A stretch of 64,000 nucleotides of DNA, taken from NCBI RefSeq assembly GCF_932526225.1, contig NC_064037.1, positions 16,368,601-16,432,600 of the forward strand, in the 5' to 3' direction. This document shows positions 21,001-32,200 of this stretch, piece by piece. The notes under the pieces were generated by a model. That model was not told the origin of the DNA. It made no database searches and was given only the letters and a program-made list of their open reading frames with translations. How positions within the stretch are numbered: position 1 is the first letter of the stretch; every line of letters starts with the position of its first letter. Both the position numbers and the translations under genes were made by a program. The stretch is from Nematostella vectensis. Its lineage: Eukaryota; Cnidaria; Anthozoa; Actiniaria; Edwardsiidae.

Positions 21001-24000
21001 TTTCCCTTATTAAACCAATAAAACAACCCGAGTTTAGACAGTTGGTATATAATTAAGCAATGGTCTGATGTCTGAGCGTGACCTCGAGGTACCGAACTTC
21101 CAAACATTTAGCACTACCTACTACCATATTCGTACCTTTATGTAAAATGACCACTCTATAACATGATAAGATCCGTACTTGCTTAACAGTGAACCAGACA
21201 TGAGAACGACTATCTGAAAGGAAAAACATAAGATCAGCCCAAAGCACTGTATCTTCGCCCTTTTAATGTCGAGCGCACACCGCATTCACTTGATACCATG
21301 TTCTGACTTTTCCGTGTCAAGATGGATAGGTAGGTAGGTAGGTAGGTAGGTAGGTAGGTAGGTAGGTAGGTAGGTAGGTAGGTAGGTAGGTAGGTAGGTA
21401 GGTAGGTAGGTAGGTAGGTAGGTAGGTAGGTAGGGAGGGAGGTGGGGAGGTAGGTAGGGAGGGAGGGAGGGAGGGAGGGAGATATGTTTATTGAAGACCT
21501 TTGGCAGTTCATTTACAATAAACTGGATAAGAGGAATCAGTCAGAACACATAGCACGAACACGTTACATATATAGATTTATAAATTAAATTTAGAAGTGT
21601 CTCAGGTTTCCAAGGACCCTCCTCAAACCGTCTGATCATATCCTTTTTTTATTCCCTCCTTTTCCTTCTTCCTCACTCCATCCCTTTCTCCATTCCTCCT
21701 CTTTCGAGTTTTCTTACTTTTTATTATCTTTTCTTCCCTCTGGTCTTACCCTCGAGAAAAAAAAGCTCAACAAAACCTCGAATTGCTCATGCCCAATTCC
21801 TGGTTTTCTTGGTCCTCTATCAGAGACCTGTCTATTAGGCCCTGGCCAAACGAGGACACATGTTGGGGAAACATGTTTCCTAAATGTTTGCGGGATGGCC
21901 AAACATTTACGAAACATCGGGAACATGTTGCACGCACTTGAAAACATTGTGTCCTGGACACAAAATTTGTGGCGCGCAACAATGTTTCTGTGGTGGTCAA
22001 ACTGGGAAACATTGAGGAAACATGCGCGCGGACAACATGTTTCCGGCAACATGTGTCCTCGTTTGGCCAGGGCTATAGGCTTGCACAAACCTGAGGCAGG
22101 ACGTAGGAAGATCCTGCAAGTATACTCAGGAGTATCTGCAATGGGGATTGTTCAGTCAATTTTAGTCATTAAAAGGCGACACAGACACAGTTGAAGGGAA
22201 AAGTTTGAAAAAAAGCACTCACAGAAGGCATTACATCAGGACCAATCAGGTAATCAGCAAAGATGAGGAAGAAATTGCTCTGGAATGTACCATGAAAAAC
22301 CTAGAAAAGGAGAACACTTTATGCACTCTTATTCAATGTATACTCCGACCAGTCAGAGGCCACAGATAACACGACCAGTAAATAAACACGACCAGTAAAT
22401 ACCTCACCTGTAGGCATCCTGACCAGTCAAAGACCTCAACCATAGGTATTCCAATCAGTCACAGACCTCAACCACAGGTATTCCGATCAGTCACAGACCT
22501 CAACCACAGGTATTCCGATCAGTCACAGACCTCAACCACAGGTATTCCGATCAGTCAAAGACCTCAACCACAGGTATTCCAATCAGTCACAGACCTCAAC
22601 CACAGGTATTCCGATCAGTCACAGACCTCAACCACAGGTATTCCGATCAGTCACAGACCTCAACCACAGGTATTCCGATCAGTCACAGACCTCAACCACA
22701 GGTATTCCGATCAGTCACAGACCTCAACCACAGGTATTCCGATCAGTCACAGACCTCAACCACAGGTATTCCGATCAGTCACAGACCTCAACCACAGGTA
22801 TTCCGATCAGTCACAGACCTCAACCACAGGTATTCCGATCAGTCACAGACCTCAACCACAGGTATTCCAATCAGTCACAGACCTCAACCACAGGTATTCC
22901 AATCAGTCACAGACCTCAACCACAGGTATTCCGATCAGTCACAGACCTCAACCACAGGTATTCCAATCAGTCACAGACCTCAACCACAGGTATTCCGATC
23001 AGTCACAGACCTCAACCACAGGTATTCCGATCAGTCACAGACCTTAACCACAGGTATTCCAATCAGTCACAGACCTCAACCACAGGTATTCCGATCAGTC
23101 ACAGACCTCAACCATAGGTATTCTGATCAGTCACAGACCTCAACCACAGGTATTCCAATCAGTCACAGACCTCAACCATAGGTATTCCAATCAGTCACAG
23201 ACCTCAACCACAGGTATTCCGATCAGTCACATACCTCAACCACAGGTATTCCGATCAGTCACAGACCTCAACCACAGGTACTCCGATAAATAACAGACCT
23301 CAACCACAAGTATTCCGTTCAGTCACAGATCTCAACCACAGGTATATCGATTAGTCACAGACTTAATCCACAGGCTTCCCAACCAGTCACAGACTAGCTA
23401 CCCGAATCGAGTATTAATGTTGTTGATAGACCATGGAATTATAACATTGTGTGATATTGGTTTCATACCTGGAAGAAGTTCATGATGATAAAGTAGACTG
23501 CAAGTAGATGACACAACAGAAACTTAGTAACCTAGTTTCAGTTGTTAGGGTGCTGTCGCCTTCTCTAAGGCTCAAAGTGATGTTTTTGTCTATCCTGGAG
23601 CTGAGAAACACAAGCTTCTAGTAAGCTCACATGTGTTCAACAAGTCAACTCAGAACCCCCCCCCCCCCAAAAAAAAAAATTATCTTGTCATGATTTCCTA
23701 TTGGTTGTTACTCAGGCACCCCCCCAAATGATCTTGTCATGATTTCTAATTGGTTCTTACTCAAGGCACCCCCCCCAAATGATCTTGCCATGATCTCTGA
23801 TTGGTTCTTACTCAGGTTTGGCTGAGTCACAAGTTGCTTGAACAAGACAAAAGCCGTCACATCACAAGTCTTACTAGAATCTGAAAATGCAATTGAAAGC
23901 AGTAACATAAAATCATCAAAAGCCCAGCCACCAAATCTTTTATAAAATTTTTGGGTGTTCTCATAAATGAGCCGAACAACAAAGAAAATGTCCAGTCCCT

Positions 24001-27000
24001 ATGAGGGAAGGAAGAACTCCTTCAAAAACACAGTTAATCGAAATGATAAAGGATGACCACACTGCTTTATGGTTATCAGGAAGTCGCAATACTGAACTAA
24101 TTCTGTGAGGTGTTGAGATTTGCCAGGCTATGGCTTATATGAAATTGCTTTCTTACCTTTTTTAGGAGGGGGCTGTTTGTCTGCCAGCACCCTAACATTG
24201 ACTCCAGTATACGACATACACAGCCAACTAACAACTGCTACAACCACACACACTACTTGGAAAGCCTGGAAGTTGTCTTGCTGTAGAAGAAAAATTAGTA
24301 AGTTAGTGAGGACTTGGCAAAAGTTCAAATTCATACAATTCGGTAATGATGCTTTAAAAGAGGCTCAGTTTTCTGGAGCTGTTTGTGCTTTATACTTAAA
24401 TGGTGAGGCTAACTGGTAGCACCCAAGGGCTTTTATCCTACATTTCTTTTACAAATTCATCACAAATTTTATTCACAGGTTTCTCACGCTTTTTTGCAGG
24501 AAATTCACAGGATTATCAAAATTTTGAGTTTGGAAAACGTCTGTTTTCACAGGTATTGAGAGCTTTTGAACCAGAGAATTTTTATGTCCAAGAGTTCTAT
24601 CTGGTAGTGAATAAATACATTCTCAATGCTCCTATAATATGATTATGTTCCAATGTGTTTTACCTCATTATTGTAGATAAGAACACAGAAGAACAGACCC
24701 AAGGGACTTAGAAGTGAAGAAATTTGACTAAAAGATAAAGAAAACAAGACATCAGTGAACTAGTAGTAAGTGGCCTAACCTTTTATTGCAACCTTCCGTA
24801 TGGCAATCAGAATGGTCTTTTGGGGAAGATTCATGAAGATGTACTACATTGCAAATCCATTTTTTGTTAATGAAATGATCTCTACAAAACTAGAATGATA
24901 GGGGGCTTTACAAATAAGTGCGACAAGTACAAGGCCGTTTCTTTATTAAGTTGCCATTGTTTGTATTGTAACATTTGAATTGTAACACACAAAAATACCT
25001 GTACTGTAACACAATGTGCCTGTCTTCTTGCAATGGTGAGATCTCAGCCGAAAGAGCACAATGAGCAAGTAGAACTAGAAATAATTTTGCAAATCAATTA
25101 TTTAGGTTAATGAGAACAAAATACCCCCACCCCACTCCAAAGCCCTCCTCATTCCCCTGATCACCAATGTGTGAACTGGGGTGAAAACCCACTTAGGTGT
25201 TTACAGGAAAGAACATGAAATAACGCTGTAATAAATATATTTTCTTGACGAGGGCTATAAATCCCCCCGTACCCAGGATTTTTCTTGGGGGGGGGGGGGG
25301 GGTGCGGAGTCCGAAAAAGTGGACCTAACTTTTCCGGGGGGAGGGATGAAATGAGTTCTCTGTTAAAATCTGAACATCCCTGAAAGAACAAAAAGGAAAT
25401 TTTTTATGCGGAGGGATTTTTTTATGGGACGTTTATTGTTGAATTTGGTTACGTACCAGAGTGATCTATAGCTTATGCTGGATGGTTTTGTCTACAAATA
25501 GCATGTCCATTGGGAACCGAAGGTGGGCCTTCGGCCATTGTGGGGGGTGCGTTCGCACCCCCTGCACCCGCTGGGTATGGGCCTGCCTAGATAAATATTT
25601 GAGTGTCTATCTGGTGATGATTAGTTTACTTTTGAACTTTTTCTTCGTCTAACTAATAGTATAGTGTCATATATTGTATTAAGGTGTCCCTTTTAATGGG
25701 GGATCATGCATAAACGTACCATATGTAAAGAGAGCATCGTAGAAGCACAACGATACAATGAGGTGCACACCGGTGACCCAGTGACCATTAACACCTTGTA
25801 TCCATGGAAACCAGGGCAAAAGAAAACTTCAACAAAATTTAATTATTAATATTATTAATAATTATATCAACATAATGATTGTAATTACAAAGGTGAAGAT
25901 GTGCATTGCAAAACATAACTTGTGTTGAGTAAAGCTTCCTTCCATTAGCCTAATGGCATGAAACTTTTCCTTGCAACTTTAATTAAGAATATCTTGAAGA
26001 TAAAAAGTGCTAACTCACCAAAATTTTCAGGACTTCAAATTGATAGGCAATCAACAGTTTAAAATTTAAAGGCAAGTTAGTACAGAAAACCACCAAAAAA
26101 CGCAAAAACGTCAAAATAAGTCAATAACCGTTAACCATGCAGCCTAGAGAAACCACAATACGAAAATACGAAAAACCGTGCCAGATTGAAGGAAGACCAC
26201 ATTAACATAAATCCTTACGCCCCTCTCTCTACATTATGCCAAATATGTGACTATGCTACTAAAAATATATATAGGCAAAATGTGGCATGTCACATACAAC
26301 ATATTTCAAAAGTATGCAAGACATCTATGGTATTTCTGTTTTGTAAGGGCTTACCTCATAGCAAAAAGAGGGGCCCCATATAAAACAGCTTTCCTTCTCT
26401 TCCTGAATATCTCTGATTCACAGGTATCCTGAATAAAAGATTTAGAAATTAAAAACTGGAAGTAAAAGTCATTTACCAAAAAATATTTTCAAGTGGGGGA
26501 GGGGAAGGGTTAGGGTAGGATGGGTAACGTTTAGGAAAGCATGTTACTATAGTTAGTATGTATAATTGTTTAAAACGATTTCTTATATTCATGTTTTTAC
26601 ATACCTGAAGATATCCAAACAGCGGATCATTAATAGCATTCCATATTAGGAAAATAACCTGGGCTATATTGAACCAATATTCTGAAATTCTAATAGAAAT
26701 AAAAAACATATTTTAATCTTAGAACTAAAGAAAGAAATTCAAACCAAAAGGCCATACGCCATGTAATAGGAATTTGAGTATTTTATTATTTAAACACTCA
26801 TTTTTTTAAATAAATAAATAAATAAATAAATCAATCAATGTAGTCAATACATTTGGATATAAATTAAATTATGCAAACTGACCGGAGTCCATAATTAAGC
26901 AGATGGTTTAAATATTTAATGGTTAAAATGGAACCAAGAAATATATAATGATAAAGGAATGTCAGTTGGTTGAATTTTATACCCTAAGAAAAAATAGAAT

Positions 27001-27476
27001 CGGAAAAATCCTTCAACAACCCCTAAGGGATAGCAGTTGGTCAAAATTTTATACCCTAAAAGATAGGGCGATCAACCCAGTCTACTTTTCCGGAGAATCC
27101 CTTCCCAGGTAATTTGTTCAATTTGCCTAAACTGGAACAGTTAAAAACAGCAACAACAAAAACAATAAAAAAGATGTTAAACTGGGGCTGAAATATACTT
27201 TTTACTACCCGAATATTCCCGGGGCCGCAATGCATTATGACGAGCAGTAAACTGAGCTCTTATCAGAAACCAGAAAATGAATCCATGTCATGTTATTTTT
27301 AACAAAAACTCATATCCAAGCATACATGGAAGGCGAAGAAAGCGAAAACATTTACTCTCTCACCTGTAAACATTAAGAAATATTTTGACGTAGTAAAAGT
27401 TGAAAATGGAATTCATAAACGTAGCAGCAAATGTCGTGAAAGCATATGCGATAGCACTGCGATGCAAAGAGGCCAT
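18052..27476 (-). CDS. MFSD13A: MFSD13A/TMEM180-like major facilitator membrane protein, 17 exons
   Basis: Exons in coding order: 27476-27364, 26689-26605, 26428-26355, 25826-25720, 25074-24999, 24727-24664, 24280-24157, 23880-23812, 23497-23469, 22300-22223, 22135-22091, 21213-21136, 20626-20550, 20027-19944, 19023-18915, 18378-18345 and 18203-18052. All have GT-AG sites and compatible phases; together they give 465 residues. Similarity to human TMEM180 runs the whole length: FNFYYVKIF, WNAINDPLFGYL, FYDALFTY, FQSNFFLIFADYL, FGTNALFTKPAQSLAP and QLLCLVPMLLAVVQ. The protein is a 12-helix MFS member of the sugar/cation symporter branch; its substrate is unknown. Introns hold a 32-bp array, a TAGG microsatellite and several MITEs. 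The 29- and 34-nt exons are the least certain, but both are needed for frame and for alignment. Confidence 0.88.
19340..19651. mobile_element. CAGGCCCGTACCCAG-family MITE, copy B
   Basis: Lies in an MFSD13A intron. Ends CAGGCCCGTACCCAGG and TTGGGTACTGGCCTG, with the 5-bp duplicate AGAAA on both sides. It contains the family core GAAAGTGGGCCTTCGGCC and a G-rich run. Confidence 0.85.
21325..21560. repeat. TAGG microsatellite next to a probable LINE 3' end
   Basis: About 110 bp of (TAGG)n pass into GGGA-type repeats to about 21480. On the minus strand the sequence before the array reads toward TTCAATAAACATATC, similar in layout to the AATAAA plus tetranucleotide tail of the full element at 51.6-55.0 kb. 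It is therefore probably the tail of a 5'-truncated minus-strand non-LTR insertion. Confidence 0.6.
21837..22075. mobile_element. Short inverted-repeat element (MITE) in an MFSD13A intron
   Basis: About 240 bp with near-perfect 26-28-bp terminal inverted repeats, CCCTGGCCAAACGAGGACAC at the left and its complement at the right, and further inner symmetry (ACATGTTTCC/GGAAACATGT). Its right end is about 15 bp from the splice donor of exon 22091-22135. No certain target duplication was found. Confidence 0.8.
22401..23395. repeat. 32-bp minisatellite in an MFSD13A intron
   Basis: Roughly 30 units of CAGTCACAGACCTCAACCAC followed by AGGTATTCCGAT, many identical. Outer units are more diverged than inner ones, as expected for expansion from the centre. 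It lies between exons 23469-23497 and 22223-22300. No spacer structure is present, so this is not CRISPR. Confidence 0.97.
23660..23816 (-). repeat. Three copies of the exon-8 splice-donor junction of MFSD13A
   Basis: In gene orientation exon 23880-23812 ends CCAAACCTGA and the intron starts GTAAGAACCAATCAG. The block with CTGAGTAAGAACCAAT then recurs twice within the next 120 bp, each followed by GATCATTTGG and a G run. The period is about 50 bp, and each full copy carries a donor-like GTAAG (GTAAC in the last). Confidence 0.8.
25261..25585. mobile_element. CAGGCCCGTACCCAG-family MITE, copy C
   Basis: Lies in an MFSD13A intron. CCCGTACCCAGGATTTTTC at the left, CTGGGTATGGGCCTG at the right, with the internal family core GCATGTCCATTGGGAACCGA. 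The left terminus is slightly eroded and I could not confirm a target duplication. Confidence 0.75.
26975..27110. repeat. Dispersed repeat, partner of 14490-14640
   Basis: Carries ATCGGAAAAATCC, GGGATAGCAG, TTTATACCCTA, GATAGGGCGATC and GTCTACTTTTCCGGAGA, in the same order as the copy at 14.5 kb. It lies in the first MFSD13A intron. Confidence 0.6.
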
Positions 27477-29262
27477 GATTACGCTCCCCTTCTATCCTTC
27501 TCAATCTCAAAAAGACTTCTGGAATAAACCACACAAGTTAGACTACCAACGCCGTTTCATGTCCACCATTTCTCTTGCCGGCTGCTCATAACACTGTTGA
27601 CGTGTCGTACTATTGACCGGGTTACCTGTGGTAAATAGGATAAGCAATAGATGGGGGGGGGGGGGGGGTTAGGGTGATAAAGAGGCTTTTCAAATCGTGT
27701 GAATCGTGATTTTATTTCAATTTTTTCTTTTGAAACGTGTTTTTTTTTGCAAGGCGACACACTGCAGAGAGTAGCTTCCAACATGTTTTTTTTAAAAAAC
27801 AATCCTGCGTTGTGTCGATGTTTCCGCCCGTATAAAGTTATCAATTCGAGCCCGGTCTATTTCAAGAAGACCATAGAATTACCCCCTCTTCTTAGCAGAG
27901 TCCTCTCCTCTTTGTATTTCGCTAAAAAAAAAATAAAAAAATTATTCTTCGAACCAGAATTAGGACATCTGAAATATTAATACTCTATTTAGGTAAAAAA
28001 AAAAAACACACAACAACAACAACAAACAATTAAGAGAAAATCCGAACAGAAGTCTCTAATAAAGGCTTGGCAATGTTTCCTCCTGTGACTTGACTAGCAG
28101 CGGCGTAGCCAGGAGTTTTAGCAGGTGGGGGGGGATCAAAAGTCTCTTGAGCATTTTTCCTGTAATTTAGATGATAATGTCTCATACATTTACCGTAATT
28201 TTGATAAGTTTGGGGTCAGGTATTGGGTAGCTTGGTGACCTCCTAACCAAGCGCACCCGAGGAGCCGGGCCTCCGGGCCACAGCTCCCCGCCCCCCCCCC
28301 CCCCCCCCCCCGGGGGATACCTGTCACACCTTTCGGTGGAATATACTTACCCAATAGATACGCTCCACATAAGGGAGTGGTGGGAGGGGCAAAATATCCC
28401 CGAATCCCGTGCTCAGTCATGAATTTGCAGGGATTCAAGAGAGAGTGCAAACGTGCCACGGCTTGAATGGAAATGGGCCCAGGCGCCAGCGGTCATCCTC
28501 GATTTTAACTTATGCTAAATTATGCTAATGTAGCATACATCTAGAAGTAGGGGGGTCCACCCCCTGGCCACGCCCCTGAGTGTGATCGTTCAATAAAGTG
28601 AAGGACCAGGACATTGGTTGAAGAGAAACTTTAAAATTAAGCTGGGTAAGAAAAAATGACGCTTGGTCAAATTCGAGTCATTGAGATAAAAACCAAAGCC
28701 TAGCATTGAATACATCAGCTATTGTGCTAAAGAAAGGGCTCATTATCATAATAAAATAAACGTTGCAGAACCAAATACGCTAGGCCGGTGTTATTTATGT
28801 ACCCACTAAGTGTTCTAATTGCAAAAACATCGAGCTTTTATCAAAACATTTAATCAAAAAGTACATAGAGGTCGCACACGAGATACAGGAATTGCATCTG
28901 TACTTGCATGTTGCATAGGCCTTAGCCACATACACAAGATTGAAGAGTTAGCCCTGCGTAAACAAAACACTGTTGACATTTCAGCAACTGGCTGAAATAT
29001 GAATGGTTTGTTTGATTCATTGGTTTGTTTAATTTGGCTGCAATTTCTTCTTTCAGCATCGAAAACCTTTTATCGCTCCCGTGATGCATGTCAGGATCCT
29101 TCGTTTTATTTACAAGCTACAGATGACTGTCACTACGTCGGTAATACGATACACACAGTGAGCTAATTATTACTCTTACGGATCGTAGAATCTGGAGCAA
29201 AAGCCAAGCTCGAAGCAGAAAGCCGACTTCTTCCTCGAGTCTCATCGTTGAATAGGGGAGAC
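27477..29262. other. Divergent intergenic region between MFSD13A and SLC13 genes
   Basis: About 1.8 kb separate the two start codons, which point away from each other, so both promoters should lie here. It holds a G run near 27653, a MITE-like insertion (28099-28580) and otherwise no recognised feature. No TATA box or conserved promoter motif could be assigned. Confidence 0.5.
28099..28580. mobile_element. MITE-like element with GGCGTAGCCAGG ends
   Basis: The left end reads CGGCGTAGCCAGGAGTTTTA and the right end CCTGGCCACGCCCCTGAG, imperfect terminal inverted repeats of a common invertebrate MITE style. It contains a 25-base C run near 28290. The target duplication is not clear. Confidence 0.55.
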
Positions 29263-32200
29263 ATGGCAAAGCAGTCGTTTGACGTCGAAGTGGAACCTCA
29301 GACGAGCGGTGCCCTCAAGCGCAAACTGTTCAAATGGCGGCGATATCTTATTTTGATTTTGACTCCTCTTGTGCTGCTCCCTCTGCCACTGACGCTTCCA
29401 AGCACGGTATGTCACGTTTACGTTCTCTGTTTGTTGTTGTTTTCCTTCTGCTACCCACGCCTTGCAAATTAATACACGTTTTATGTTGTACGCTTCTGTC
29501 GTTGATGACCCAAAAGGATTGGTTCGTACCTCGGGGCTTACTTCTGTTACTTCCAAACCGGATAATCTACCGAAAGCACGCTTACTTTACGGCTAACTTA
29601 AGACCTATATGTTACTGCCTTGTGTACCAGACTTTTTATTTCGTCCTTTATTGTTCATTAAAGTCATTCCTTGATAATATAATAATAGTTTCGTCTCTTG
29701 CCTCCTACCCCTGTCACGCCATGTATCTGTTCTGATGACACAATGTCTTCAAGTGTCTTTCCCTGGCATTGAGGTGCTAACCTCTCTTTATAATTTTAGT
29801 TTTCTTTCATCAAGGGTATATATTTTACTTGACTCATCCAAAAACTGCCATTAGAAGTGTCACGAGGCTCCTACAGCTTCTTCTGCATACTTGTTCCCTA
29901 CAGAGTTCCCGGCGCGTTATATGCGCGTTGTCTGTTATCTTGTTTAGTGGGGGTAAGGGGAAGGCGGTGAGAGGTCGCATCTTTGAAACCAAACTAAAAA
30001 TATATATATTTAAAAAATTCCTTTAGCGATTTTCTTGCTGATTAGATCATTTTTTTACATCTTATTGGCTGATAAGAACCCCCACACCCGTGATGATTTC
30101 TTAATAAAGAATGATTTTTTCCGAAATGCCCGAATTTTCCGCAACAGTCCGCTTTGAGCTTCTTAGCTATTTAAAAAAAAAACGACTCTGTTGCCAGCAT
30201 CATTAATATAAGCTGAAACGTCTCATGTAAATATGTGTATCGAAACAGATAGTAAGGAAATAGCAAAGCTTACAGATACAGCGCTTAGCTTTTGCCAAGT
30301 TGTTGAAATGGCATCGATTTGAACAAAGTTATTGCGAGATCACAAAAAGTTATTTCTTTTTTCCCTAATCCTAACCAAAGGGTTTATATAAGTAGTATTT
30401 GCTAGGTCTTTAGTGTCTTTTAGGGCATCCTATCGAAGAGGTAGACTTGAAAAAAAACACATCACGTATTTATCCCCAAGAAAAAAAAAAGAACTCAAAG
30501 AAAGAGGTCAAGCACCCTACCTTTCTGGGGGGCTTCCTAATTCTTTTTTGGCTTTTTTTCTATTTTTTTTTTGGGCTTTTTTTTTGGGGGGGGGGGGGAA
30601 GGGGAGGGCCTACCGCCTTCGCTTATTCGTGAAGAGTTCTCTTCGTAAAAAGAGAACATTTATCTTTCATTTTTTGTTTTTCAACCCTGGCACCGTTGGG
30701 GCCAACACAACTGTCCTCATACAATTCAACCCCGATAAGGGACATCTTGGAGATCCATCTAATTAATGAGGTGTTCTCATTAGCAGGCTTTAATCAATAC
30801 ATTATGTAGCGAGGCCCCACTGTATTTTGTTTACAAAAGGGTATTTGACAAAACAAATTATTTGTGCATCCTTGGCATATTTTTTTTAAGTGAACGGTAG
30901 GAAGAGGTTCTATTTGGTTATTGGTAACCCTGTGATGTTGTACCACAGGAATCCCGATGTGCCTACTGCATTCTGATCATGGCAGTGTACTGGGTGACTG
31001 AGGTGGTGTCGCTCGCGGTGACTGCCCTCCTACCCCTCGTCTTATTCCCCATGCTGGGCGTGGTCGGGTCCAAGCAGATCAGCCCTCCCTACTTCCAGGA
31101 CACCAACGTGCTGTTTATGGGTGGGTTGATCGTGGCGGTGGCCATAGAGCACTGGATGTTGCACAAGAGGATTGCGCTCAGGGTCTTACTACTGGTCGGG
31201 TCTCAACCGAGAAGGTGGGGTACCCAATTGCTATTTTTGCTTAGGTTGGGGTACCCAATTGCTATTTTGCGCTCAGGGTGGGGTACCCAAATTGCTATTT
31301 TGTGCTCAGGGTGGGGTACCCAATTGCTATTTTGCACTCAGGGTCGGGTACCCAATTACTATTTTGCGCTCAGGTTGGGGTACTCAATTACTATTTTGCC
31401 CTTAGGGTGGTGTACCAAATATTGCACCAGGGTGGGGTACCCAATTACTATGTTGTGCTGGTGGGGTACCCAATTTCTATATTGCATTAAGGGTGTACCA
31501 CTGTAATAATCATAATAAACATAACTTCCCCAAACATCAACACTGCCACCACTATCATCATCGTTGTCACCATTGTAATAACTACCACCTCTTCCATCAA
31601 CAGTGCCACCATGACAACCGTCATCATCACCGTCATTGTTATAAACAATACTCCTCCTCAATCCACACTGTGTTACCATGTTGGTTGTGATAGTAGTATG
31701 TGCTCTTTTCCCTGATAATGAAACAAGAAAATTGGTCTGTTTGTCCAGCAAGCAGAGCCTGCCTAAAAACGCCTGCGAGGGAGGCTAGGCTAAAGTTAGG
31801 CTTAGTACTCTGATAATGATACTAGTTAATTGGTCTGTTTGTTTCAGGTTAAAGCTAAGCTTCGTGAATTAACCCTAATAATTATACAAGTAGATTGGTC
31901 AGTTTGTTCAGGTTGAAGCTAGGCTTGGTGGATTTACCCTGATAATTTTACAATTGAATTGGTTGGTTTGTTCAGGTTGAAGCTAGGTTTTTTGCTTTTT
32001 ACCCTAATAATAATACTGTTAATTTGTTCTGCTTTCCCTAATAGTGATCCAAGTAAATTAGTCTGTTTTTCCATGTTAAAGCTAGGCATTGTACTCTTTT
32101 CCCTGATAATGATACTAGCAAATTGGTCTGTTTGTCCAGGTTGATGTTAGGCTTCATGCTCGTGACGGCTTTCCTCTCTATGTGGATCAGCAACACAGCT

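Noticed and set aside
21234-21512. Open frame of YLPT repeats
   Set aside because: Translation of the TAGG microsatellite on the other strand.
22401-23395. Regular 32-bp repeats resembling a CRISPR array
   Set aside because: Whole units are contiguous and near-identical with no unique spacers, in an intron of an animal gene; it is a minisatellite.
31493-31690. His-rich open frame
   Set aside because: Low-complexity CAT/CAC repeat inside SLC13 intron 2, no family resemblance.
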